A stretch of 14,047 nt of DNA, taken from JAHCHG01 sp038251885 (GTDB taxonomy: Bacteria > Acidobacteriota > Blastocatellia > Pyrinomonadales > Pyrinomonadaceae). Made by a program: the position numbers and the translations under genes. Shown here piece by piece: positions 6,763 through 13,910 of this stretch (positions are counted from its first letter, which is position 1; each line of letters starts with the position of its first letter). The stretch covers positions 1 through 14,047 of the forward strand of contig JBBSAX010000132.1 in assembly GCA_038251885.1 (NCBI GenBank). Direction: 5' to 3'. The notes under the pieces are model-generated. The model saw nothing but the letters and a program-made list of their open reading frames with translations, was not told the DNA's origin and did no database searches.

Positions 6763-7416
6763 ATGCAAAAGTATTTACAGCCAACCGAGTTTTTGAATTT
6801 TGACGATGAATCCGTGCGGGAATTTGCAGCGCGAAGTTCTGACGGCGTAAAAACTGATAAGGAAAAAGCGGTCAAACTTTACTACGCCGTGCGTGATGGG
6901 TTTCAGTATAATCCGAATATTTTGGATTTGCGGCGGACAGGTTTGAAAGCAAGTGATTTATTGAAAAGAAATCGCGGTTATTGCGTCGAAAAAGCAGTTT
7001 TGCTTGCGGCTTCCGTTAGGGCAGTCGGTGTGCCGAGTCGTTTGAGTTTTTATATCGTCAAAAATCACGTTGCGACCGATAAACTCGAAAAACTTCTGAA
7101 AAAAGATTATCTTGTTTTTCACGGCGCGGCGGAAATCTTTTTGGACGGGAAATGGCTGAAAACGACTCCGGCATTTAATAAGAAACTTTGCGATTTTCTA
7201 AATGTCGAACCGCTCGAATTCGACGGCACGAAAGATTCTATCTTTCAGGAATTTGATAAATCCGGCAATGTTTTTATGGAATATTTGCATGAATACGGCG
7301 CATTTGATGATTTACCATATCAATTATATTTGAGCGAATTGCAGAAGCATTACCCGAATATTTTTGAAGATAAACAATATTTGAAGGGAGATTTGATTTA
7401 CGATTTTACAAATTAA
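6763..7416 (+). CDS. Transglutaminase-like domain protein
   Basis: A 217-residue cytosolic protein of the transglutaminase/protease-like superfamily. The core shows the nucleophile Cys74 in RGYCVEKAVLLAASVRAVGVPSR, preceded by a substrate-positioning helix, and His120 in LVFHGAAEIFLDGKWLKTTPAF. The third triad position, usually Asp after the W-K strand, is occupied by the TTPAF segment, as I recall for other small bacterial members of this group. Activity may be retained or altered. N-terminal residues 1-50 form the usual lead-in helices and the C-terminal 60 residues are helical and acidic. The ATG follows an A-rich stretch without a clear ribosome-binding site. It precedes the alcohol dehydrogenase by 6 nt, so the two are likely co-transcribed. 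The target protein or peptide is unknown. Confidence 0.83.
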   Translation: MQKYLQPTEFLNFDDESVREFAARSSDGVKTDKEKAVKLYYAVRDGFQYNPNILDLRRTGLKASDLLKRNRGYCVEKAVLLAASVRAVGVPSRLSFYIVKNHVATDKLEKLLKKDYLVFHGAAEIFLDGKWLKTTPAFNKKLCDFLNVEPLEFDGTKDSIFQEFDKSGNVFMEYLHEYGAFDDLPYQLYLSELQKHYPNIFEDKQYLKGDLIYDFTN

Positions 7417-7422
7417 AATTAT

Positions 7423-8439
7423 ATGAGTGAAAAAATAAAAAGTTACGCGGCGATGGAAGCCGCCGGGAAATTGGAACCGTTTGAATTTGAAGCGGGTGAA
7501 CTCGGCAGCGAGGAAATCGAGATAGATGTCGAATTTTGCGGCATCTGTCATTCAGATATTTCAATGCTGAATAATGAATGGCGTATGACGGCGTTTCCTT
7601 TTGTTGGCGGACACGAGGTTGTCGGGAAAGTGTCGAAAATGGGCGATAATGTCAAAGGTTTGAGCCTTGGTGATACGGTCGGTTTGGGTTGGAATGCAGA
7701 AACTTGCGGGCATTGCGACAACTGTATTTCCGGTTTTCAAATAAATTGTCCTGAACTCGTCGGAACGATTGTCGGGCATCACGGCGGATTTGCTGAAAAG
7801 GTTCGTTGCAATTGGGATTGGGCGGTGAAATTACCGGACGAAATGGACGCTTCAAAAGCCGGACCGCTGTTTTGCGGCGGAATTACTGTTTTTAATCCGT
7901 TCGTTCAAGACGATATAAAGCCGACCGATAAAGTCGGCGTGATCGGCATCGGCGGACTCGGACATCTTGCTTTGCAATTCGCCGATAAATGGGGTTGTGA
8001 AGTTACTGCGTTCACTTCCGATCTATCGAAAACGGATGAATTAAAAGAAATGGGCGCGGATTTTGTCGTCAATTCGCGCGACGATGCGGAACTCGAAAAG
8101 TTGAAAGGGAAATTCGATATGATTCTTTCGACCGTCAATGTTTCGCTTAATTGGAAAGGTTATATGGACGCGCTTGCGCCGAAAGGCAAATTGCACGTCG
8201 TGGGCGCAGTTTTAGAGCCAATTCCCGTCGGCGCATTTGATCTGATTTCCAAACAAAAAATCGTAACCGGAACAGCAACCGGAAGCCCGTCTGTTGTCAG
8301 GAAAATGGTCGAATTTTGTGCGCGTCACGGTATTGAAACAGTTACGGAAAATTTCAAAATGTCGCAAATAAATGAAGCCTTCGAACATCTCGAAAGCGGA
8401 AAAGCGCGTTATAGAATTGTTTTAGAAAATGATTTTTAA
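7423..8439 (+). CDS. Zinc-dependent NAD(P)-dependent alcohol dehydrogenase (YahK/cinnamyl-alcohol type)
   Basis: A 338-residue medium-chain zinc alcohol dehydrogenase, probably an aldehyde reductase using NADPH. Catalytic-zinc ligands are Cys39 (in CGICHSD), His64/Glu65 (GGHEVVG) and Cys151. The structural zinc site has all four cysteines, Cys95, Cys98, Cys101 and Cys109, in CGHCDNCISGFQINC. The Rossmann motif GIGGLGHLA is at residues 175-183, and the following strand TAFTSDLSK favours NADP. Length and motif order match the YahK/AdhC/CAD branch, whose members reduce a wide range of aldehydes. It lies between the transglutaminase-like gene (6 nt upstream) and the YgiN-like monooxygenase, and its TAA stop overlaps the Shine-Dalgarno sequence of the next gene. 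A detoxifying aldehyde reductase is a reasonable inference. Confidence 0.93.
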   Translation: MSEKIKSYAAMEAAGKLEPFEFEAGELGSEEIEIDVEFCGICHSDISMLNNEWRMTAFPFVGGHEVVGKVSKMGDNVKGLSLGDTVGLGWNAETCGHCDNCISGFQINCPELVGTIVGHHGGFAEKVRCNWDWAVKLPDEMDASKAGPLFCGGITVFNPFVQDDIKPTDKVGVIGIGGLGHLALQFADKWGCEVTAFTSDLSKTDELKEMGADFVVNSRDDAELEKLKGKFDMILSTVNVSLNWKGYMDALAPKGKLHVVGAVLEPIPVGAFDLISKQKIVTGTATGSPSVVRKMVEFCARHGIETVTENFKMSQINEAFEHLESGKARYRIVLENDF

Positions 8440-8455
8440 GGAGAAAAATTAAAAT

Positions 8456-8761
8456 ATGAGTGATGAGAAAATAGTTTTAGTGGCTCGCTTAAAAGTCAAA
8501 GTTGACGCAGTTGAAGAAGCAAAAAAGGCGGCTTTAGAAATTGTTGCTGCTTCTCGTGCCGAAGAGGGAAATGTAAATTACGACATTCATCAGGCAATTG
8601 ATGATGAAACGGTTTTTGTCTGGCACGAAACGTGGAAGAATAAAGCTGCAATTGACGAACATTTTGAAACTGATTTTTTTAAGGAATTTTTTGCAAAAGT
8701 GGAAAAGTTTGCCGCCGAACCGCCGCAAATAATTTTGACTAAAATGATTAGCCAAAAGTAA
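8456..8761 (+). CDS. Antibiotic biosynthesis monooxygenase (ABM)/YgiN-like quinol monooxygenase family protein
   Basis: A 101-residue dimeric alpha/beta-barrel protein of the ABM superfamily. Visible marks are the first strand VLVARLKVK, the helix EEAKKAALEIVAASRAEEG, the N-Y-D-I-H strand, the FVWHETWKNKAAIDEHF segment that is the family's best signature, and a C-terminal PPQIILTKM strand. Relatives oxidise quinols or polyketide-like substrates without a cofactor, or act as heme or small-molecule binding proteins, so the reaction here is undetermined. AAGGAG at 8438-8443 lies 12 nt before the ATG and overlaps the stop codon of the alcohol dehydrogenase, which supports translational coupling. 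Quinone handling would fit the neighbouring quinone and ene reductases. It is probably the last gene of this run. Confidence 0.87.
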   Translation: MSDEKIVLVARLKVKVDAVEEAKKAALEIVAASRAEEGNVNYDIHQAIDDETVFVWHETWKNKAAIDEHFETDFFKEFFAKVEKFAAEPPQIILTKMISQK

Positions 8762-8795
8762 AAAGTTTAATCCAAATTTGCCCGAATAATTATTT

Positions 8796-9614
8796 ATGAA
8801 AAAGCCTTTTGCAAAAAAATCTTTCGGGCAAAATTTTCTTGTTGACCAAAATTACATTGGAAAAATCATAAATGCGCTCAATCTTCAAAAGGACGACACA
8901 ATAATCGAAATCGGCGCAGGGCGCGGAGCTTTGACTGAGAAATTAGTCGAATCAGGCGCGAATGTTATCGCCATTGAACTCGATAGAGATTTAATTCCTA
9001 TCTTAAGAGAACAATTCGGTAAACACGATAATTTTCAGATAATTGAGCGCGATGCTTTGCGGATTGATTTTAATAATTTAGTTTCAAATGATAACAAATC
9101 CGTCAAACTGGTTGCCAATCTTCCATATTATATTTCTACCGCGATTCTACAAAAACTTATCGAACAGCGCAAAACATTTTCTGAAATGGTTTTGATGTTT
9201 CAGCGTGAAGTCGTTGACAGAATTACAGCCGACATCGGAAGTAAGGAACGCGGATTTTTAACAGTTTTAGTCGAAGCATATTTGCAGACAGAAAAACTTT
9301 TTGATGTCCCGCCTAATGCTTTTCGTCCTGTGCCGAAAGTCTGGAGTTCGGTTGTGCGTCTGATAACAAAGCCGGAAAGTGAAATTCAAATTAAAGATGA
9401 AAAATTGTTTAGAGAACTCGTCAGTTTAGGATTTATGCAGAAAAGAAAAACGATTCAAAATAATTTGAAAAATGCGAATGTTGAACTTAATGAAGGAATT
9501 AATAGAAAAGGCGGTTTAACCGAAGTATTAAAAAAATCTGGAATCGAATCAAATAGACGCGCCGAATCTTTAACAATATCCGAGTGGAAAAAAATGGCAA
9601 ATCTGATCGCTTAA
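8796..9614 (+). CDS. rsmA: 16S rRNA (adenine(1518)-N(6)/adenine(1519)-N(6))-dimethyltransferase
   Basis: RsmA/KsgA uses S-adenosylmethionine to dimethylate two adjacent adenines in the 3'-terminal hairpin of 16S rRNA, a late step of 30S assembly; its loss causes kasugamycin resistance. The 272 residues carry the full signature: KKSFGQNFLVD (8-17), SAM motif I IIEIGAGRGALTEKL (36-50), an acidic ELDRDL (61-66), ERDALRIDF, the catalytic NLPYYIS (108-114), MVLMFQREVVDRI, FRPVPKVWSSVVRL, and the small C-terminal helical domain with RRAESLTISEW. Length is normal. It starts 34 nt after the YgiN-like gene without a strong Shine-Dalgarno site and may be read from that operon or its own promoter. It is the only clear housekeeping gene here, and the + strand run ends with it. 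Confidence 0.97.
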   Translation: MKKPFAKKSFGQNFLVDQNYIGKIINALNLQKDDTIIEIGAGRGALTEKLVESGANVIAIELDRDLIPILREQFGKHDNFQIIERDALRIDFNNLVSNDNKSVKLVANLPYYISTAILQKLIEQRKTFSEMVLMFQREVVDRITADIGSKERGFLTVLVEAYLQTEKLFDVPPNAFRPVPKVWSSVVRLITKPESEIQIKDEKLFRELVSLGFMQKRKTIQNNLKNANVELNEGINRKGGLTEVLKKSGIESNRRAESLTISEWKKMANLIA

Positions 9615-9659
9615 AAAGGCTGAAATTAAAGGCTTTATTAAAAATCAGAAAAAGAATTT

Positions 9660-9756
9660 TTAGCCACAGATTTACACATATAAACTCAGATATTAAGAAG
9701 ATAAAAATATTTATCTTTTCATTATCTTGCGTTCATCAGTATCCATCTGTGGCTAA
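9660..9756. repeat. Inverted repeat, copy 3 (CCACAGAT family), between convergent genes
   Basis: The arms TTAGCCACAGAT (9660-9671) and ATCTGTGGCTAA (9745-9756) are a perfect 12-bp inverted repeat. An inner AGATAAA (9699-9705)/TTTATCT (9710-9716) hairpin caps the structure. It lies between the convergent rsmA and cytochrome c peroxidase genes. T-rich tracts follow it on both strands (AAATTTCTTTTT on +, AAAATTCTTTTT on -), so it could serve as a bidirectional terminator, although the outer loop is long. The rest of the 186-nt gap (9615-9800) shows nothing else. A short + strand open frame at 9584-9787 crosses the repeat and is rejected as a gene. Confidence 0.8.
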
Positions 9757-9800
9757 ATTTCTTTTTCATCTCTACAAAGTTTTTTAAATTCCTCCAAATA

Positions 9801-12626
9801 TTAAGGAATATATGCGCTTGCAATCGGAAAATCTTCTCCAATCCCGAAACCTATAATCTGAGAACCGTTTCTTGAATTGTTCAAATACCAGGTTGTGTTT
9901 GATTGTCTGAAAATTCCTAAATCGGTTTTGCCGTCGCCGTCATAGTCGCCCGGTGCAGGAATATCGCTCGAAATTCCGAAAGGAACAGAATAAAAAGAAG
10001 AATCTTCGCTCCTTAAAATAAACCATTCGCCGGAAGACGGACGGAAAAAAGCAATATCGGTTTTGCCATCGCCTGTATAATCCCCGATGACAGGTTTATC
10101 TGTTGCCAGACCGAATTGGGCGACAAAAGTTCCTTGACTCGAACGATTTACCCACCATTCAGCACCGTTTGCACCGTTCGGGCGGAAAATCGCCAAATCT
10201 GCCCGACCATCACCGTCGTAATCGCCGACTTTAGGAATGTCTCCAGCAATACCAAATGAACGAATTAAAAATCCTTGCGCTGAAGCGTTTGTGTACCAAG
10301 TGGAATTTGAAGGTCTGAAAACCGTCGGGTCAGCTTTACCATCGGAATCAAAATCGCCCGGAACGGGAATATCGCTGGAATTTCCGAATGGAAAAGAATA
10401 AAAAGATGAATCTTCACTTCGCAAAATAAACCATTCACCGGAAGAAGGGCGAAAAATCGCAATATCGGTTTTACCATCGCCGGTATAATCTGCCGGAACG
10501 ATTTTATCGGTTGTCGCACCGAATTGAAATGCGCGATTGTTTCCGTCGGACGAGCGTAAATACCACCATTCACCGACCGAACGGCGGAAAATTGAAATAT
10601 CGGCTTTGCCGTCGCCGTCAAAGTCCGTTTGCGGTTTGCTAATGTTTGTTGCTTGGGCAAAAACGGTGAATTTGAAAGGCTGTGAATAAGAAAATCCGTT
10701 TGTTGCTCCGGCATCTGTAATATACCAGCGACCGATGAAGGTTTGTCCGATCAGAGCCGGATTATTTGGAATTGAGATACTGAGTGAACCAAACCCATTG
10801 CCTGCCCCTGTTCCAGAAAGTTGTATATTTAACCTGACAAAACTTGCATTTGCCGGAACTGAATTTGTTCCCGGATCGTTTGAATCAATTGCTAAAACTG
10901 CCTGTGAATTTCCGAGCGCATTTGAAACCGCGACCGTAAAACTCGGATTTCCGACGAATGGCGGTTCGATAGCCGTAACCTGCGGAATTTGTCCGCCCGA
11001 ACCGATTTTTCCAGTTCCGAAGATTTGGGGAACTCTGACTGATTCAGTGTAAAGTTTCGGTTTATCAAACGGCGGCAACTCTTTCCTGACACGCTCATCG
11101 GTCAAAGGACGTTTCATAAAAGCGACCAAACTCGCTTTTTCTTCAGGTGACAAATTAAGCGGACGAATATTTCCGTGATCTATGTTCGGAGCATCAAAAT
11201 CTCCACCACGATTATAGAATTCAACGACTTCTTCGAGTGTTTGAAAACGCCCGTTATGCATATACGGTGCGTGAAGTTCCACATTTCTAAGCGGGGGCGT
11301 TTTAAATGCTGAAAGGTCTTCCGGGTCGTTTGAAACGGCAAATCTTCCTTGATCTTCACTTTGGGGTCTGACTCCAATATTGTGAAAAACGTGATCGGTC
11401 ATTAGCGCACCGTCGTGGCAAACATTGCATTGAAGCTGAACAAATAGCTGCCTTCCGATTTCTTCTTGTCCTTGAAGGGGTTGAATTTGTGTGATTGATT
11501 TATCAAGGGGCGTTTGATCTGAAAAAAGAGTTCGTTCGTGGGTCGCAATCGCCATCGCAATTCTTGCCGGAGTTACTTCTGACGTTCCGAATGCCTCCGC
11601 AAAAAGTTCAGGATAAGTTCGATTATTAATCCAATTTTTCAAACCGGAAGGAACTTCAGCAGCAAGTGCGAGAGGTTTTGAAGTTGCCATGCGGCTGGCA
11701 ATATCCGCCCAATTACGACCGCCGTGTGCCATTTCAGCGGAATTAACCGGCGGACCTAAAACCTGACTTTCGAGTGAAGCACCGCTTCCTAAAATAACAG
11801 CATTTGTAATCGGATCACGAAATATATCAAGCGCACGACCATCCCAAAACAAGCCGTTTGGCGAATATCCGGCATTTAAATATGAAGGGGCTTTGCGCGG
11901 CGTAACCTGATTTTTCAATCCGTAAATACTTGAAAAATTGTAAGTTCCGTCAGCATTATTGCTCGGAACGCCCTGTGATCCGAATATGTCATCAGGTGTC
12001 GAAAAAGTATTGTCGGGACCGGGATTAATGGACGACATTACATTTAAACGTGTTCGCGGATCAGAACCACCCGAATTTGATTGATGGCAAGTTCCGCAAG
12101 CGACGGTTCTGGTAGAAGAAAGTTGTTCATCCCAAAAAAGTGTTTTACCGAGAGTTGCTTTGGCGGCTGTAACTTCATTACCCGAAGGTGCATTTGGCGG
12201 GTTTAGAACATTAAAAGCTCCGGGAATTAAATTTCCGTTTGCCCGAATGCCTTGGTCGGAAATACTCAAACCGCTAACATTTGAACTATTTTCAGCACGA
12301 ACCCAATAAAAATAATTTTGTCCGGCAACAGCGGTTGTATCAAAGAAATAATTTGCAACTGTTGTGCCGATATCGGTTGAAGTTGCGGGATTATTTGCCG
12401 TGCTGCGGAAAATTCGATAAGTTGTCGCCCCTTTTATGGTTTCCCAATTTAATCCGACCTTATTATGATAAGCATTATCGGTTGCCATTACATTTGTGGG
12501 AACTGACAAAGCAGAGCTTGAAGACTGACCCGTAACGATTGAATCGGGAATTAATTTATTGAAATAGATAACAACAGCTATCAAAAAAAACGCAATAACA
12601 ACTAACTTTAATACTCGTATTTTCAT
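9801..12626 (-). CDS. Di-heme cytochrome c peroxidase (MauG/CcpA-like) fused to fibronectin type III and FG-GAP/VCBS-like repeats
   Basis: A 941-residue exported multidomain protein. Residues 7-26 are a hydrophobic signal or anchor, so the rest should lie outside the cytoplasmic membrane. Residues about 40-125 look like a fibronectin type III domain (PTNVMATD...VGLNWETI...YFYWVRAEN). The di-heme peroxidase core follows (about 140-520), with LGKTLFWDEQLS, heme motif Cys177-GT-Cys180-His181, heme motif Cys400-NV-Cys403-His404, and the MauG/CCP signature TPPLRNVELHAPYMHNGR with Met456/His457 as candidate axial or catalytic residues. Residues 520-667 are a beta-rich stretch I do not recognise. 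Residues 668-941 hold six calcium-loop-type propeller repeats (DxDGDGKxD...FRP). Classical family members of about 330-450 residues lack the extra domains. H2O2 reduction or oxidation of a protein or small substrate is possible. It lies 135 nt downstream of the VWA gene on the same strand. Confidence 0.9.
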   Translation of the reverse strand: MKIRVLKLVVIAFFLIAVVIYFNKLIPDSIVTGQSSSSALSVPTNVMATDNAYHNKVGLNWETIKGATTYRIFRSTANNPATSTDIGTTVANYFFDTTAVAGQNYFYWVRAENSSNVSGLSISDQGIRANGNLIPGAFNVLNPPNAPSGNEVTAAKATLGKTLFWDEQLSSTRTVACGTCHQSNSGGSDPRTRLNVMSSINPGPDNTFSTPDDIFGSQGVPSNNADGTYNFSSIYGLKNQVTPRKAPSYLNAGYSPNGLFWDGRALDIFRDPITNAVILGSGASLESQVLGPPVNSAEMAHGGRNWADIASRMATSKPLALAAEVPSGLKNWINNRTYPELFAEAFGTSEVTPARIAMAIATHERTLFSDQTPLDKSITQIQPLQGQEEIGRQLFVQLQCNVCHDGALMTDHVFHNIGVRPQSEDQGRFAVSNDPEDLSAFKTPPLRNVELHAPYMHNGRFQTLEEVVEFYNRGGDFDAPNIDHGNIRPLNLSPEEKASLVAFMKRPLTDERVRKELPPFDKPKLYTESVRVPQIFGTGKIGSGGQIPQVTAIEPPFVGNPSFTVAVSNALGNSQAVLAIDSNDPGTNSVPANASFVRLNIQLSGTGAGNGFGSLSISIPNNPALIGQTFIGRWYITDAGATNGFSYSQPFKFTVFAQATNISKPQTDFDGDGKADISIFRRSVGEWWYLRSSDGNNRAFQFGATTDKIVPADYTGDGKTDIAIFRPSSGEWFILRSEDSSFYSFPFGNSSDIPVPGDFDSDGKADPTVFRPSNSTWYTNASAQGFLIRSFGIAGDIPKVGDYDGDGRADLAIFRPNGANGAEWWVNRSSQGTFVAQFGLATDKPVIGDYTGDGKTDIAFFRPSSGEWFILRSEDSSFYSVPFGISSDIPAPGDYDGDGKTDLGIFRQSNTTWYLNNSRNGSQIIGFGIGEDFPIASAYIP
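9804..10625 (-). repeat. Six in-gene FG-GAP/VCBS-like repeats with a duplicated three-repeat block
   Basis: The C-terminus of the peroxidase carries six units of about 45 residues, each starting D-[FY]-x-x-DGK/R-x-D and followed by hydrophobic-FR. Unit 1 resembles unit 4, unit 2 unit 5, and unit 3 unit 6. Units 2 and 5 are near identical: 42 of 46 residues from DYTGDGKTDI to PGD. Their DNA is exactly 408 nt apart (for example 9976 versus 10384, 10023 versus 10431), with many synonymous differences. The Asp-rich loops would bind calcium, and the units probably form blades of a beta-propeller. Six are visible; integrin-like propellers usually have seven. Confidence 0.85.
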
Positions 12627-12704
12627 AATTTCTTGCGAATTTTGTTAAATTCAGCCAACAGTTTTGTTTGAAGAGACTTCGGGGATTAAATTAAAAAGTA
12701 ATAC

Positions 12705-12735
12705 ATTAAAACGGGGTTGTAAAGATTTAGGTCAA
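12705..12735 (-). promoter_or_regulatory. Possible promoter for the cytochrome c peroxidase gene
   Basis: Read on the minus strand, TTGACC (12730-12735) is followed after 19 nt by TTTAAT (12705-12710), or after 18 nt by TTTTAA. This resembles a weak sigma-70-type promoter about 80 nt upstream of the start codon at 12626. The spacing is at or beyond the long end of the usual range. The 135-nt gap holds no other clear signal and no strong terminator for the VWA gene, so co-transcription is equally possible. Confidence 0.25.
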
Positions 12736-12761
12736 CTTTTCATAAATTAATTTTTCTAAAT

Positions 12762-13766
12762 CTATTTTGAACGATAGGTTTTCCGCGCTCGGACGGCAAC
12801 ATTTTTACGATTCACGGTAACTTTCAAATTGTGAACAGTTCCTTTTGTTTCTTCGTCCGGCGGATAAAAGCCGATTCGGTATTGATTTCTAAGTTCTTCA
12901 ACAATAATTTTAAAAGTTTCCTTTAAGTCAGTAACATCGCGCTCATAAAAACTTCCGGCGGTTATTTCCGACATTTTTTTCAGATAATCGGTTGCTTCGA
13001 GATTGCTTTTTTTGATTTGCTCAATTCGTTCGAGAGTTTTCGGACTTCTTTGCACACCTGCGCCGGGAATTTTTTTAGTCATTCGGTTATTAACGATTGC
13101 CGGATCGGTGGACAAATATTTTTGTAATTCTGTCGAATAAAAAATCGAGTAAACAAGTAGATCGGATTCTTCAAGATTATAAAGAAGTTCAATTTCCGAA
13201 ATAGTGCTTCCGAAATCTTTTCCGTCGGTCAATAAAATTATCGCTTTTCTGCCTTTAACTTCAGCAAATAAAGGATTAATTACATCATTAACTGTTTTTC
13301 GCATTACAGTTCCGCTGACATTTTCGACTTTAGCCCGGTTTATTGAATTATACAGTTCGTCTTTGTCGGAAGTTAAATTACCCAAAACTTTAACATCGGT
13401 GTCAAAACTTATAATTAATGCTTTGTCATCTTTTTTTAGTTGTTTGACAAAATCCAATGCCGAGTTTTTTATCGTTTCAATAACCTCCGAGGTGCTGTAA
13501 CTGGTATCGAGAAGTAGTGCGACATTGATTGGTTCTGTATTGTCGCCGAAAAATGCGATTTCCTGTTTTGCGCCATCTTGTGAAATGGTAAAATCCTGCT
13601 CCTTTAAGCCGGAAACAAAACGCCCGTTGCGGTCGCTCACTAAAATCGGAACGCTGACCAGTCTGGTTTCAATTTTAATTATGTCGTCGGGATCGTCTTC
13701 AATTTGAGCATTTACGATTGGAAGTAAAATAAATCCGCTCATTATTAGTGCAAAAAGATATTTCAT
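12762..13766 (-). CDS. VWFA-related (acidobacterial type) secreted von Willebrand factor A domain protein
   Basis: A 334-residue exported protein. Residues 1-20 are a signal peptide (hydrophobic core, cleavage predicted after IVNA). Residues 35-75 form the conserved lead-in strand pair (VSVPILVSDRNGRFVSGL, then DFTISQDGAKQEI) typical of the VWFA-related family expanded in Acidobacteriota. The VWA domain (about 80-300) has a complete metal-ion-dependent adhesion site: D87-T-S89-Y-S91, Thr153 and Asp181 in LLTDGKD. The C-terminal strand YRIGFYPP and the basic tail RKTYRSK are also typical. These proteins are thought to bind protein or polysaccharide partners at the cell surface; no specific partner is known. 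It is the first gene of the minus-strand pair, 135 nt upstream of the cytochrome c peroxidase fusion. Confidence 0.92.
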   Translation of the reverse strand: MKYLFALIMSGFILLPIVNAQIEDDPDDIIKIETRLVSVPILVSDRNGRFVSGLKEQDFTISQDGAKQEIAFFGDNTEPINVALLLDTSYSTSEVIETIKNSALDFVKQLKKDDKALIISFDTDVKVLGNLTSDKDELYNSINRAKVENVSGTVMRKTVNDVINPLFAEVKGRKAIILLTDGKDFGSTISEIELLYNLEESDLLVYSIFYSTELQKYLSTDPAIVNNRMTKKIPGAGVQRSPKTLERIEQIKKSNLEATDYLKKMSEITAGSFYERDVTDLKETFKIIVEELRNQYRIGFYPPDEETKGTVHNLKVTVNRKNVAVRARKTYRSK

Positions 13767-13839
13767 AAGTAATTTAATATAATTGAGTTTGTAATATTGA
13801 TAAAGAAAAATTTAATAAAATCGGCAATATTGAAAGAAA

Positions 13840-13866
13840 ACCTGTGGTTAGTGTCAAACCACAGGT
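13840..13866 (-). terminator. Candidate intrinsic terminator (perfect 10-bp hairpin)
   Basis: The arms 13840-13849 and 13857-13866 (ACCTGTGGTT/AACCACAGGT) pair perfectly around a 7-nt loop. On the minus strand the stem is followed by TTTCTTTC, a modest T-tract, so it would end transcripts entering from the right and insulate the VWA gene. An attenuator in the VWA leader, 73 nt before its start codon, is the alternative. No minus-strand gene is visible between it and the right edge. The rest of 13767-13839 is AT-rich with no gene. Confidence 0.45.
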
Positions 13867-13910
13867 CTAATGTTGTCAAAAATAATTTGTATTGATAGAT
13901 ACTTATACCA

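Noticed and set aside
736..9756. CRISPR array
   Set aside because: The ACACAGAT-type repeats are arranged as inverted arms, with no regular direct repeats and spacers and no cas genes.
9584..9787. Short + strand open frame after rsmA
   Set aside because: It begins inside rsmA in another frame and runs through a repeat; the composition is not protein-like.
9976..10450. Assembly duplication in the peroxidase gene
   Set aside because: The 408-nt copies differ at many synonymous positions, so they are genuine diverged repeats.
10265..10714. Minus-strand open frame of 149 codons inside the peroxidase gene
   Set aside because: It is an out-of-frame shadow of the propeller-repeat region. The overlapping peroxidase frame has clear heme motifs and repeats.
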